Assembly: GCF_024741135.1 (NCBI RefSeq)
Contig: NZ_JANSUY010000025.1
Span: 1-64,000 of the forward strand
DNA length: 64,000 nucleotides
Source of the DNA: Aquiflexum gelatinilyticum
GTDB taxonomy: Bacteria; Bacteroidota; Bacteroidia; Cytophagales; Cyclobacteriaceae
Direction of reading: 5' to 3'
How positions within the stretch are numbered: the stretch's first letter is position 1; every line of letters begins with the position of its first letter. This document shows positions 26,203 through 35,663 of the stretch, piece by piece. The notes beneath the pieces are model-generated. The model saw only the letters and a list, made by a program, of their open reading frames with translations. It had not been told where the DNA came from and did not search any database. A program made the position numbers and the translations under genes.

Positions 26203-27073
26203 GTTTCATTGTCCGGTTACGGTTTTTAAATAATTCTATCAAGGGAATCACGATGTCTTCCCTTGTGCTGATGCCCAGATAATTGATCTGGTTTTTCTTG
26301 CAAATGGTTTTGAGATGCTCCCTTTCGGAGGTAAATGTATCTGCGATTTTTTTGGAAAAGCTTCCAAAGGCAGTATTTACCCATGTTGTCCTTCCTTCTT
26401 CCTTGTCATACACAGGGATGATACCGAGGGCAGGCAGGGCGGATTCCCGGGGATCTGTCACTTGGACAGCTACTAGGTCATGTTTTTGTGCCAAGGCTTT
26501 GAAAGGTCTCTCATAACCCTCGTCAATGAAATCTGAAATCACAATCACAATGCTTCTCTTCTTGATGAGGTTCAACGCAAAGTTGAACATTTCGGTCAGG
26601 TTGGTTTTTTGGGAAATGTTTTTGTGACCAAAAATTCCCTGAATGATTTTCACACCTTGTTTTGGACCTTTTCCCGGAAGGATGATTTTTTCTTTTTGGT
26701 CAGAATAAGAAATCAACCCGACTTGGCTTCCTTCAAATATGGCAGCCAAAGTCAAAACGCCGGCAATCTCTTTTCCGATATCTATTTTCTTTTTTCCTTC
26801 TTGTCCGATATCCTGGGATCCGCTGATGTCAATGAGGAAATAAACCGATTGGTCCTTGTCTTCTCTGAAAGTTTTGACGAATGTTCCATGGCCTTTGGCA
26901 GAAACTTTCCACTCTATTGTCCTGACATCATCGCCATATTGATAAGGTCTGAGGTCATCAAATTCCAAACCTGCACCTTTGAAAATAGATTGATAGTCAC
27001 CTTGGAGTTGGTTGTTGACCACCTTTCGGATCATAATCTCGTATCTTCTGAGTTTTTTGAGCAGTTCGTTCAT
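26195..27073 (-). CDS. DUF58 domain protein of the MoxR/Bat operon type
   Basis: The 292-residue cytosolic protein has the DUF58 signature DLRPYQYGDDVRTIEWKVSA and a VWA-like fold with DISGS. DUF58 proteins normally work with a MoxR AAA+ ATPase. No moxR gene precedes it here: the upstream neighbour is a divergent lipoprotein gene 124 bp away. The missing ATPase may be elsewhere in the genome. Confidence 0.88.
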   Translation of the reverse strand: MNELLKKLRRYEIMIRKVVNNQLQGDYQSIFKGAGLEFDDLRPYQYGDDVRTIEWKVSAKGHGTFVKTFREDKDQSVYFLIDISGSQDIGQEGKKKIDIGKEIAGVLTLAAIFEGSQVGLISYSDQKEKIILPGKGPKQGVKIIQGIFGHKNISQKTNLTEMFNFALNLIKKRSIVIVISDFIDEGYERPFKALAQKHDLVAVQVTDPRESALPALGIIPVYDKEEGRTTWVNTAFGSFSKKIADTFTSEREHLKTICKKNQINYLGISTREDIVIPLIELFKNRNRTMKRG

Positions 27074-27164
27074 GGCTACTATTTCAAAGGCCTAAATTAA
27101 GGGTGATAATTGAATTAAAAAACGATATGTGATCATCGGGTGTAAGGTAAACCAATCAATTTTC

Positions 27165-27193
27165 TTGTTCATTGTCGGAATTGATTAATTTTG
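27165..27193 (+). promoter_or_regulatory. Promoter with good -33 and -7 match before the DUF4296 gene
   Basis: TTG at 27165-27167 and TAATTTTG at 27186-27193 are spaced 18 nt apart, matching the Bacteroidota consensus. The predicted transcription start falls close to the GTG start codon at 27198, so the mRNA may be nearly leaderless. Confidence 0.55.
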
Positions 27194-27197
27194 GTCT

Positions 27198-27548
27198 GTG
27201 AAAAATAAAATTGTAATTATGTTGATGCTTTTTGCGGGTTTTGCCTGCAACAAGCAAAAAATTCCCGAAGGCATTCTTTCTGAAGACAAAATGGTGGAAG
27301 TGCTCATTGATATCCATTTGGCAGAAGGTTTGGTTTCGTCTTTCCCTATTCATTATGATTCCTCAAGGGTATTATACCCCTATTTTGAAAATGAGGTTTT
27401 TTTGAAACATGATGTGACAGATTCTGTTTTCAAAAAAAGCTTGGAATATTACATGTTGGACATCAAAACCATGGACAGGATATATGCCAGGACAATTGAT
27501 TCCCTTCATGTGGTAGAAAAAGCAAGAAACCCCAATCCCAATCCATGA
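27198..27548 (+). CDS. DUF4296 lipoprotein
   Basis: The 116-residue protein starts at GTG (27198), giving a lipoprotein signal KNKIVIMLMLFAGFAC with the lipidation cysteine followed by NKQK. The mature part has the DUF4296 pattern DKMVEVLIDIHLAEGLV and a C-terminal YxxML segment. A later ATG at 27219 would leave a signal too short and without positive charge. The function of DUF4296 is unknown. It overlaps mutS2 by 4 bp, indicating translational coupling. Confidence 0.8.
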   Translation: MKNKIVIMLMLFAGFACNKQKIPEGILSEDKMVEVLIDIHLAEGLVSSFPIHYDSSRVLYPYFENEVFLKHDVTDSVFKKSLEYYMLDIKTMDRIYARTIDSLHVVEKARNPNPNP

Positions 27549-29932
27549 TTTACCCTAAAAATCTCGAAGAGAAAATCAATTTCACCAAAATCCGGGAATT
27601 GTTAAAAGAAGCATGCACCGGTCCGCTTGGGATGGATTTTGTTGACAAAATGGGTTTTTCAAAAGATCCAAATCTTGTCGGAAAGCTTCTCGACCAAACT
27701 GCCGAATTCAAAGCCATTATTGAGTCGGGGGAATTATTCCCCTCTTCTAATTTTACCAATATTTATCCGTACCTGGAGAAAGCAAAAATCGAAGGGAATT
27801 TTCTATACGAGGAAGAGTTTCATGAAATGAGACTCTCCCTTTTTACCCTCAGCCGGTGCATTGAATTTTTCAAGGACCATGAAGAGATTTATCCTAATTT
27901 ATTCAATTTGCTCGGTTTGGTGGCTTTGGACAATACGATCCTTAAGGCTATTGAGCGGATAATTGACGAAAAAGGTAAAATAAGAAACAATGCCTCCCAA
28001 GAACTTTCTCTAATCCGGTCACAGATTTTGTATGAAGAGAACCGCCTGAGAAAAGTTTTGGATAGGATTTTTAGGGATGCAAAAGCCAAAGGACTGACTC
28101 CTGAGGATGCATCGGTGACGATTCGTGGCGGTAGGATGGTTATTCCGGTCTTGGCTGAAAACAAGAGGAAAATCAAAGGGTTCATCCATGATGAATCCGC
28201 AACAGGTCAGACAGTTTATCTCGAACCCGCTGAGGTTTTGGACATCAACAATGAGCTGAAGGATTTGGAATATATGGAAAAAAGGGAAATCCAAAAGATT
28301 CTTACCAAACTCACAGATGTGGTCAGACCAAGTATTCCTGAATTGAGGAGAGCTTATCATTTCCTTGGGATGGTGGACTTTATCCGAGCCAAAGCCAAAT
28401 TTGCCATCAAGACCAACTCTTCCCGTCCAATTCTAAAAAAAGAAAGACAGCTCGATTGGAGCAACGCGAGACATCCGTTATTGGAGTTTGCACTAAAGCA
28501 GCAGCAAAAAAAAATCATTCCTTTAAATATCTCTCTTGATCATAATAGAAGGCTATTGGTTATTTCAGGACCCAATGCAGGCGGTAAATCCGTCACTTTG
28601 AAAACGGTAGCCATGGTACAATACATGCTGCAATGTGGGCTTTTGGTTCCCTTGGATGGACATTCTACATGTTCCCTCTTTGATAATTTTTTCATTGATA
28701 TCGGAGATGAGCAGAATATTGAAAATGACCTGAGTACCTATAGCTCGCACCTGATGAGTATGAAGTATTTTACTGAATTTGCGGATAAAAGGACCATACT
28801 TTTTATCGATGAATTTGGGACGGGAACAGAACCACAGTTTGGGGGTGCTATTGCTGAAGGGATCTTACTTGCCCTAAATAGGACAGGTGCCTACGGAGTG
28901 TTAACAACTCATTATGGCAACCTGAAGCAAATTGCCTCCAAAAATCAAGGACTCATCAACGGAGCAATGCGCTATGACGTGGACAAATTGGAGCCTTTGT
29001 ACCAACTTGATCTGGGCAAGCCGGGGAGTTCATTTGCTTTGGAGATCGCTTCCAAAATCGGTATTTCGAAAGACATCATTGAATACGCCAAAGGTCATAT
29101 CGGCGAGGATCGGGTGAAGTATGACAAAATGCTCACCAAGCTGGAAAACCAATTGGCAAACTACGAGCAACTTGTCAATGAAAATAAAAAGAAGGAAAGG
29201 ATTCTGGACCTGAGGGTAAAAGAATACACTGACCTAAAGGAAAATATTGATCAGAATAAAAAGAAGTTTTTACAAGATGCAAAAGTAGAAGCAAAGTTGC
29301 TTTTGGATGAGGTAAACAAAAAGATTGAAAACACAATCGCGGACATCAAAAAAAGCAAGGGAGACAAAGAAACTACCAAGCAGCTTCGAGCAGAAATCGA
29401 AGACCTGAAAGTCAAAGTCAACCCTGAAAAAAAGGCGGTATCCATTCCCGAAGTCAAGGATGTGGAGGGAGATATTCAGGTAGGTGATTATGTGAGATTG
29501 ATAGACAATGGCACTATTGCGCAGGTTTTGGCTTTGAAGAAAAAGGAAGCAGAAATCAGCATCGGTGATCTGAAATCGAATGTCAAAATCAACAGACTTC
29601 AAAAGATCTCTCTTTCGGATGCTAAAAAGGAAAAGAAAAGCTTTGCTAAAAGGACAGGCTTTGACTCCAACAGCAAAATGCTCGAGTATTCTCCCAATTT
29701 AGATATAAGAGGCATGCGTGGAGAGGAAATTTTACCTTTGGTACAGTCTTTTGTGGATGACGGTTACATGCTTGGACTCAAAGACCTTAGGATAGTACAT
29801 GGCAAAGGAAACGGTATATTGAAAGAAATTACCAGGAATTTACTCCGCAATATGAACCCTGTTGCAAAAATGGAGGATGAACATGCGGATAGGGGTGGGG
29901 CAGGCGTTACCTTGGTAACCCTTAAAGCATAA
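27545..29932 (+). CDS. mutS2: Endonuclease MutS2
   Basis: The 795-residue protein has the full MutS2 layout: an N-terminal clamp region, the MutS ATPase domain with Walker A GPNAGGKSVTLK and the Walker B region LFIDEFGTGTEP, a long coiled coil (about residues 510-620), and a C-terminal Smr nuclease domain with the LDIRGMRGEE and HGKGNG motifs. Known roles are suppression of homologous recombination and, in some bacteria, rescue of collided ribosomes. No truncation is seen. Confidence 0.95.
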   Translation: MIYPKNLEEKINFTKIRELLKEACTGPLGMDFVDKMGFSKDPNLVGKLLDQTAEFKAIIESGELFPSSNFTNIYPYLEKAKIEGNFLYEEEFHEMRLSLFTLSRCIEFFKDHEEIYPNLFNLLGLVALDNTILKAIERIIDEKGKIRNNASQELSLIRSQILYEENRLRKVLDRIFRDAKAKGLTPEDASVTIRGGRMVIPVLAENKRKIKGFIHDESATGQTVYLEPAEVLDINNELKDLEYMEKREIQKILTKLTDVVRPSIPELRRAYHFLGMVDFIRAKAKFAIKTNSSRPILKKERQLDWSNARHPLLEFALKQQQKKIIPLNISLDHNRRLLVISGPNAGGKSVTLKTVAMVQYMLQCGLLVPLDGHSTCSLFDNFFIDIGDEQNIENDLSTYSSHLMSMKYFTEFADKRTILFIDEFGTGTEPQFGGAIAEGILLALNRTGAYGVLTTHYGNLKQIASKNQGLINGAMRYDVDKLEPLYQLDLGKPGSSFALEIASKIGISKDIIEYAKGHIGEDRVKYDKMLTKLENQLANYEQLVNENKKKERILDLRVKEYTDLKENIDQNKKKFLQDAKVEAKLLLDEVNKKIENTIADIKKSKGDKETTKQLRAEIEDLKVKVNPEKKAVSIPEVKDVEGDIQVGDYVRLIDNGTIAQVLALKKKEAEISIGDLKSNVKINRLQKISLSDAKKEKKSFAKRTGFDSNSKMLEYSPNLDIRGMRGEEILPLVQSFVDDGYMLGLKDLRIVHGKGNGILKEITRNLLRNMNPVAKMEDEHADRGGAGVTLVTLKA

Positions 29933-29967
29933 AAAGGGCATCCCAAAAATAATTGGGATGCCCTTTT
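29932..29967 (+). terminator. Intrinsic terminator of mutS2
   Basis: Arms of 14 nt (29932-29945 and 29954-29967), containing GGGCATCCCA and TGGGATGCCC, pair perfectly with an 8-nt loop and end in TTTT. The first base of the stem is the last base of the mutS2 stop codon. The symmetric flanking A and T runs could also stop the convergent lipoprotein gene. Confidence 0.85.
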
Positions 29968-29987
29968 GATTTTGAGAGGATGATTTT

Positions 29988-30476
29988 TTATGGTTTCTTT
30001 TTCAGCGTAAATACATAGCTTCCTAGAACTGCAGTAGTTCCCAACTGACGTGCACCCGGCGCTACAATGCTAAATCTCAAGACCAAGTTATCTCCTGTTC
30101 TTGTCCAGGAAATCTCATTATTGGCCGCAGGCTTGGATCCTGTAAAGAGGAGCTTATCAAGGCCACCTGTAACAAAAGACCAATTTCCATTAGCATCAAA
30201 AAGGTCACCACTGTTGATTGTTGAATATGTTTTGCTAGATGAATTCGCAGCAAGAGTAAGTTCGAAGGTCTGATAAGTGCTTGTCACTGAATTGCCATCC
30301 CTTGTTACCGTTCCACCACCTGCAACTGTCCAAATCTGTGAAGATCCGTTAGTGAGTTCTTCGATCGCTAATTCTTCAGGAGTTTTGCTTGGAGTTGGAT
30401 CATCTTTTTCCTTACAAGAAAACGTCCCAAAGGCCAATAATGCCATCAATAGAAAGCTGAATATTTGTTTTTGCAT
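29988..30476 (-). CDS. Small lipoprotein of unknown function
   Basis: From the ATG at 30476 the protein is 162 residues with a lipoprotein signal (QKQIFSFLLMALLAFGTFSC) followed by a linker KEKDDPTPSKTPEE. The remaining 110 residues are beta-rich (WTVAGGGTVTRDGNSV), like the lipocalin-type cell-surface lipoproteins common in Bacteroidota. No catalytic motif is visible. The longer upstream extension of the frame is not used, because it would remove the signal. The gene is convergent with mutS2. Confidence 0.75.
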   Translation of the reverse strand: MQKQIFSFLLMALLAFGTFSCKEKDDPTPSKTPEELAIEELTNGSSQIWTVAGGGTVTRDGNSVTSTYQTFELTLAANSSSKTYSTINSGDLFDANGNWSFVTGGLDKLLFTGSKPAANNEISWTRTGDNLVLRFSIVAPGARQLGTTAVLGSYVFTLKKKP

Positions 30477-30525
30477 AATTAGTAGGCGATTAAATTTTTG
30501 TAAAATTAATAAATCAGTACAACAA

Positions 30526-31158
30526 TCAAAGATTTTGTTTAACCTTAAAATCTTCAATTTTGATTTCATTGGGGCAAAAAGAATACTCTTTGGGGTCATT
30601 GGAACAGATAAAAAGTGTCTTGTCCTTCGAAAATTGCTTTACCAACTGCAAATACCAAGATATACCCTGCTCATCAAGATTGGAAGTTGGTTCATCTAAA
30701 AAAATCAATTTATTTTTTGAAAAAAAACATAATCCAAGCTTCAGTCTTTGTTTCATTCCTGAAGAAAACTGGGAAATGGGTTTGTTTTGGTGAGGTTTTA
30801 AGTATAGGATATCCATCATCTCCTCCAAATTCAGATTTTCTGAAGGAATTTTGAATTTGAAATGGAATTTAAGAAGCTCCAACAAGGTAAACTCCTCCGG
30901 TAATTCCATGTAAGGAGCGCTGATAACAAGCGACTTAAAAATATCTTCCCCCTTAATTTCTTTTCCCGAATCAAAATATTGGATTGAACCCGATGTCAAG
31001 GGGTTGATTCCGGTCAGGCATTTTAATAATGTGGACTTTCCTGATCCATTGCTTCCTGTAATGGCCCAATGGGATAATGAAGGTATAGAGAGGTTGATAT
31101 TTTTAAAGATCCATTCGTATTGATATCTTTTTGATACCTGACTCAGCTTCAGCTCCAT
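30526..31158 (-). CDS. ABC transporter ATP-binding protein
   Basis: The 210-residue ATPase has Walker A GSNGSGKSTLL, a slightly degenerate signature QFSSGMKQRLKLG, and Walker B LIFLDEPTSNLD. The size and style resemble CcmA-like ATPases. No permease gene is next to it. The gene starts 6 bp after lpxA ends on the same strand, so it is likely co-transcribed with the lipid A genes. Whether it exports an envelope component is unknown. Confidence 0.85.
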   Translation of the reverse strand: MELKLSQVSKRYQYEWIFKNINLSIPSLSHWAITGSNGSGKSTLLKCLTGINPLTSGSIQYFDSGKEIKGEDIFKSLVISAPYMELPEEFTLLELLKFHFKFKIPSENLNLEEMMDILYLKPHQNKPISQFSSGMKQRLKLGLCFFSKNKLIFLDEPTSNLDEQGISWYLQLVKQFSKDKTLFICSNDPKEYSFCPNEIKIEDFKVKQNL

Positions 31159-31164
31159 GTTGAT

Positions 31165-31944
31165 TTAGCTGATATATCCTTTCATCACACCTCTCTCTGA
31201 TGACCTGATAAAATTCACTATTTCATCCCGTTCTTTGGTAGCAGGAAGGTTGATTTCAATTTCTTCGAGTGCTCTGCTATTATTCAAGGAATTGAGGAAA
31301 AGATACCTGTATACTTCTTGGATATGGCTTATAGTTTCGCTCGAGTATCCCCTTCTTCTTAAGCCAAGGGAATTGACCCCTGCATAGCTGAGCGGTTCGC
31401 GTGCTGCTTTTGTAAATGGAGGAACGTCTTTTCTTACCAAAGATCCTCCTGAAATCATAGAATGCATCCCTACTTTTACAAACTGGTGGATTGCGCTGCT
31501 TCCTCCTACAATAGCCCAATCGTCAATTGAAACGTGACCTGCAACCTGAACTGCATTGGCGATGATAACATTATTGCCGACCATGCAATCATGGGCGATG
31601 TGTACATAGGCCATTAACAGACAGTTGCTCCCGACTTTTGTAGTTCTTTTATCAATAGTCCCTCGGCTGATGGTGACACATTCTCTGATTGTGGTGTTTT
31701 CTCCAATTTCGACAGTAGAATCTTCCCCTTGGAACTTCAGATCCTGAGGAATCGCTGCGATGACAGCCCCTGGAAATATTTTACAGTTTTTGCCGATTTT
31801 TGCACCGGAATAAATGGTCACATTCGATCCGATCCATGTTCCTTCTCCTATTTCCACATTTTCGTGAATCATCGAAAAGGGATCAACATGCACATCCTTT
31901 CCAAGGACAGCTTTTTCGTGTATAAATGATAGAGGACTGATCAT
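31165..31944 (-). CDS. lpxA: Acyl-ACP--UDP-N-acetylglucosamine O-acyltransferase
   Basis: LpxA makes the first step of lipid A synthesis, transferring a 3-hydroxyacyl chain to UDP-GlcNAc. The 259-residue protein has left-handed beta-helix hexapeptide repeats (for example IGSNVTIYSGAKIGKNCKI), the catalytic His in AYVHIAHDC, and the helical C-terminus. The ATG at 31944 gives MISPLSFIHEKA, the usual start, and overlaps the preceding lpxC/fabZ stop by 4 bp (ATGA). Confidence 0.95.
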   Translation of the reverse strand: MISPLSFIHEKAVLGKDVHVDPFSMIHENVEIGEGTWIGSNVTIYSGAKIGKNCKIFPGAVIAAIPQDLKFQGEDSTVEIGENTTIRECVTISRGTIDKRTTKVGSNCLLMAYVHIAHDCMVGNNVIIANAVQVAGHVSIDDWAIVGGSSAIHQFVKVGMHSMISGGSLVRKDVPPFTKAAREPLSYAGVNSLGLRRRGYSSETISHIQEVYRYLFLNSLNNSRALEEIEINLPATKERDEIVNFIRSSERGVMKGYIS

Positions 31945-33335
31945 GATTCTTTTCGGACTATACTTGCTGTCATAATTGCTTCGCAAACAAGGGTGTTACC
32001 CACAAAAGCTTCTCCTTTCATCTTTGCAATCCCTCTTCTGATGGGAGCAAGTAGCTCGCATTTGAAGACCAATGTGTCTCCGGGAAGTACCATCTTACGG
32101 AATTTGCAACTTTCTATACCTAAAAAATAGGTCCAATACTTTTCTGGATCATCTACGGTGCTCAATACCAAAATCCCTCCGGTCTGCGCCATTGCTTCTA
32201 CTTGAAGCACTCCCGGCATTACGGGGTTGTTTGGAAAATGTCCCATGAAGAAAGGCTCATTGATAGTTACATTCTTCACACCTGCTACTACGGTTTCATC
32301 TAGGTAGATGATTTTATCCAATAGCTGAAAGGGATACCTGTGAGGTAATATATTGCTGATCTGATTGATGTCCATCACAGGGGGGAGCTTAGGGTCATAA
32401 TGAGGGATATGAACCGAACCAGCTCTTTCCATCGCCCTTTTTATTTTTTTTGCGAAAGCGACATTCGCGGCATGACCGGGTCTAGCAGCCAATATCTGTG
32501 CCTTCAAAGGTCTTCCTACCAATGCCAAGTCCCCGACAACATCCAAGAGCTTGTGCCTTGCAGGTTCGTTTTTGTAACGTAACTCTACATTGTTAAGTAT
32601 GCCCTCTTTCCTTACTTCGACTTTTTTCTTATTGAACATTTTTGCAAGATGTTCCAATTCCTTTTCTTCAATTACCCTGTCTACCACGACAATGGCATTG
32701 TTCAGATCACCTCCCTTTATCAGATTTTGGTTATAGAGCATTTCCAATTCATGTAAAAAACAAAAAGTCCTGCAGGATGCAATTTCGTTTTTGAATTGGC
32801 TGATGCTGGTGATGGAGGCATGTTGACTTCCCAAAACAGGTGAATTATAATCAACCATCACCGTGACCCTGTAATCATCCAATGGCAAAGCCGCCATTTC
32901 AACCTCTCTCGACGGTTCTCTGTAAGTGATACTTTCCGGTACCTCGAAAAATCTACGGAGGGCATTTTGTTCCTCCAAACCTACATCCTCCAAAACTTCA
33001 ATAAACTGTATGGAAGACCCATCCATAATTGGAGGTTCCGGTCCGTCCAATTGAATAAGAATATTGTCGATTTCCAAACCTACCAAGGAGGCAAGTACAT
33101 GCTCGACTGTAAAAACCCTTGCTCCATTTTGTTCTAAGGTAGTTCCTCTCGAAATATCCACTACATTGTCGACATCAGCATCTACCACAGGCATTCCCGG
33201 AAGGTCTATTCTTTGAAATTTGAATCCATGATTCGGCGGAGCCGGTAAAAATGTCATGTTCGAAATTACGCCTGTGTGGAGCCCTACTCCTGAGACGGTA
33301 ACTTGTTTTTTTATGGTATGCTGTTTGACTCTCAT
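31941..33335 (-). CDS. lpxC/fabZ: Bifunctional UDP-3-O-acyl-GlcNAc deacetylase / 3-hydroxyacyl-ACP dehydratase
   Basis: This 464-residue fusion is characteristic of Bacteroidota. Residues 1 to about 305 are LpxC, the zinc deacetylase of lipid A synthesis, with the zinc motifs VEHVLASLVGL and HKLLDVVGDLALVG. Residues about 315-464 are FabZ, the hotdog dehydratase, with LPHRYPFQLLDK and the active-site HFPNNPVMPGVLQVEAMAQ. Coupling a lipid A and a fatty-acid step may help balance the shared hydroxyacyl-ACP pool. It lies 39 bp after lpxD. Confidence 0.96.
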   Translation of the reverse strand: MRVKQHTIKKQVTVSGVGLHTGVISNMTFLPAPPNHGFKFQRIDLPGMPVVDADVDNVVDISRGTTLEQNGARVFTVEHVLASLVGLEIDNILIQLDGPEPPIMDGSSIQFIEVLEDVGLEEQNALRRFFEVPESITYREPSREVEMAALPLDDYRVTVMVDYNSPVLGSQHASITSISQFKNEIASCRTFCFLHELEMLYNQNLIKGGDLNNAIVVVDRVIEEKELEHLAKMFNKKKVEVRKEGILNNVELRYKNEPARHKLLDVVGDLALVGRPLKAQILAARPGHAANVAFAKKIKRAMERAGSVHIPHYDPKLPPVMDINQISNILPHRYPFQLLDKIIYLDETVVAGVKNVTINEPFFMGHFPNNPVMPGVLQVEAMAQTGGILVLSTVDDPEKYWTYFLGIESCKFRKMVLPGDTLVFKCELLAPIRRGIAKMKGEAFVGNTLVCEAIMTASIVRKES

Positions 33336-33374
33336 CCGATCCTGTTATGCTACTTCAATTTAAGAACCGTAAAT

Positions 33375-34397
33375 TTATGTTTTTTTTTCGAGTTCTTTGA
33401 TTCTGTCATGGAGTTCGGGTAGTTTTTTGAAAAGACCGTAAGATTTTAGAAAATCTTTGATTTCATAGCCCATATATCCGAAAATAGTCAGACCTGGTTT
33501 ATGTATGCTTTTTGAAATCCCTGTATTGGCACCAATTGTCGTATTATCGGCAATTTTTAAATGTCCTACTATTCCTGCCTTTCCTGCAATCACACAGTTT
33601 TTGCCGATTTCGGTAGATCCAGAGATCCCGGCCTGTGCAGCAATAACCGTGTTCTCGCCTATGGTAACATTATGTGCGATTTGAACTAAATTATCGATTT
33701 TAGCTCCTTTTTTTATCAAAGTTGAACCCATTGTTGCACAATCTATCGTGGTATTGGTGCCTATGCTTACATTATCCTCGATAACAACATTTCCCAATTG
33801 GGGGATTTTTTTATAGCTACCGTCAGGAAGCGGGGCAAATCCAAAACCGTCTCCGCCGATTACAGCACCTGGATGAATTTCACAATTATTTCCTATTTGG
33901 GTATTGTCATATATTTTGACTCCAGCATGGATGATTGTATTGTTCCCTATTTTCACCATGTTGCCAATGTATACATTGGGGTATATTTTTACCGAATCAC
34001 CCAATAAACAGTTTTTCCCGACATATGAAAATGCTCCTCTGTAAAAATCTTTCCCGATTGTACTCGTAGGGTCAAAAAACGAAGGTTCTTCTGTACCGGA
34101 CTTTCCAGATGTCACCATCATGGCGTATGCTTCAAGCAACAGTGTAAAACCCTCATATGCATTCTTTACCCTGATTAAATTAGTACTGATTGGTCTTTGT
34201 GGTTCAAAACTTTCGGATACGATAACCGCAGTGGCCTTTGTGTCATAAATAAAAGATTCATATTTTTCATTAGACAAAAAGCTTATTCCGCCCGGCAAGC
34301 CTTCTTGGATTTTATCCAAACGACTTACTTTAAGACTACTGTCTCCTTCTACTTTTCCGCTAATTAATTCTGCTATTTGACCAAGAGAAAATTCCAT
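33375..34397 (-). CDS. lpxD: UDP-3-O-(3-hydroxyacyl)glucosamine N-acyltransferase
   Basis: LpxD adds the second hydroxyacyl chain in lipid A synthesis. The 340-residue protein has an N-terminal uridine-binding domain, hexapeptide-repeat beta-helix (IGNMVKIGNNTIIHAGVKI) with the catalytic His in QIAHNVTIGENT, and a C-terminal helix. It follows the HD phosphohydrolase by 16 bp and precedes lpxC/fabZ, forming the usual Bacteroidota cluster. Confidence 0.95.
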   Translation of the reverse strand: MEFSLGQIAELISGKVEGDSSLKVSRLDKIQEGLPGGISFLSNEKYESFIYDTKATAVIVSESFEPQRPISTNLIRVKNAYEGFTLLLEAYAMMVTSGKSGTEEPSFFDPTSTIGKDFYRGAFSYVGKNCLLGDSVKIYPNVYIGNMVKIGNNTIIHAGVKIYDNTQIGNNCEIHPGAVIGGDGFGFAPLPDGSYKKIPQLGNVVIEDNVSIGTNTTIDCATMGSTLIKKGAKIDNLVQIAHNVTIGENTVIAAQAGISGSTEIGKNCVIAGKAGIVGHLKIADNTTIGANTGISKSIHKPGLTIFGYMGYEIKDFLKSYGLFKKLPELHDRIKELEKKT

Positions 34398-34413
34398 AAA
34401 TTGGGTTTAGAGC

Positions 34414-35652
34414 TTACAAAGTTAAATTTTTGGCGTGACAGATATAGTGTTTTTTCACAATTTTACTCATTGCCTTGATATTTGGAAGATCCGCTGCTAG
34501 TGCAACATCAATGATATTTCCTTTTTTGGTCAAAATAAAAATCTGCTCTGTATTGAGGTAAGCATGGTTACTCAAAACGCCATGGTTAAAGAAATAAGGC
34601 AGATCTTTTTCCGGAATTTGAAGTTTTTTCAGAAGTTTTGATTTTTCATCTTCAATTTCAGCTTGAGAAAATTCCTCATTTCGCAAGTTAATTTTGAATA
34701 AATTTCTGTCCAAAAACATCCTGGATAGATTTTTCAGAACATAATCCTCACTGTTTTTCCATAGTTTGATGGCTCCCCAAATGTCAAAATCATCTAGCGA
34801 TAGAAAATTTTCTAAGGAAGCTTCATTATTTTTAAAATCACTCAACGTAAAATTTCCCTTTAGGAAATAAGAGAGCTCATCAGTGGCAATGAGATTTTGG
34901 CCGTTTTGAATGAGGTATTTAGCTCGGTTGATGAGACTGATCATCATCTTTTCAGCACTTACTGTGGTCTTATGAAGATAGACTTGCCAATACATCAACC
35001 TGCGTGCACTCAAAAAATTCTCGATACTGTAAATTCCCTTTTCCTCAATAACCAAACGGTCATCTTTGATGTCCATCATTTTGATAATCCTGTCAGCACC
35101 AATGGCTCCTTCAGATACTCCTGTGAAAAAACAATCTCTTTGTAAATAATCAAGCCTGTCTATATCAAGCTGACTGGACACAAGTTGGTTGAAAAATTTC
35201 CTTTCATATTCTCCTTTGAATATTTTTATAGAAAGGTCGAGTTTGTTGTTCAACTCGATGTTTAGTCTTTGTATAACAAGTAGGGACAGTGCTTCGTGTG
35301 GAATATTTTGGAGAATGCTGAATTCCAAAGCATGAGAAAAAGGGCCATGGCCAATATCATGCAGCAATATAGCAATCAGTCCGGCTTCGTATTCTTCTTC
35401 ACTTATTTCGATACCTTTATGTCTGAGGTTGTCCAGTGTAATGCTCATCAGGTGCATAGCACCTATAGCGTGGTGAAACCTGGTATGGAGCGCACCTGGA
35501 TAGACATAATCAGTCAAACCTAGTTGCTTGATACGACGTAACCTCTGAAAGTAGGGGTGGTCAATAATGCTAAAAATCAATTCACTGGGTATGGTAATAA
35601 ATCCATAAACAGGATCATTAAGAATTTTATGGCGTTTCAATGTCGCTGACAT
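34414..35652 (-). CDS. HD-domain phosphohydrolase
   Basis: The 412-residue protein (ATG at 35652, MSATLKRHKIL) has an HD domain with the metal-binding pattern TRFHHAIGAMHL and LLHDIGHGPFSHALE. It resembles dGTPase-like hydrolases, which act on nucleotides, but the exact substrate is not evident. The gene begins the lipid A operon, and conserved association with lpxD in Bacteroidota suggests shared expression rather than a shared reaction. It is divergent from porX. Confidence 0.85.
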   Translation of the reverse strand: MSATLKRHKILNDPVYGFITIPSELIFSIIDHPYFQRLRRIKQLGLTDYVYPGALHTRFHHAIGAMHLMSITLDNLRHKGIEISEEEYEAGLIAILLHDIGHGPFSHALEFSILQNIPHEALSLLVIQRLNIELNNKLDLSIKIFKGEYERKFFNQLVSSQLDIDRLDYLQRDCFFTGVSEGAIGADRIIKMMDIKDDRLVIEEKGIYSIENFLSARRLMYWQVYLHKTTVSAEKMMISLINRAKYLIQNGQNLIATDELSYFLKGNFTLSDFKNNEASLENFLSLDDFDIWGAIKLWKNSEDYVLKNLSRMFLDRNLFKINLRNEEFSQAEIEDEKSKLLKKLQIPEKDLPYFFNHGVLSNHAYLNTEQIFILTKKGNIIDVALAADLPNIKAMSKIVKKHYICHAKNLTL

Positions 35653-35663
35653 TTGATAGGTCT

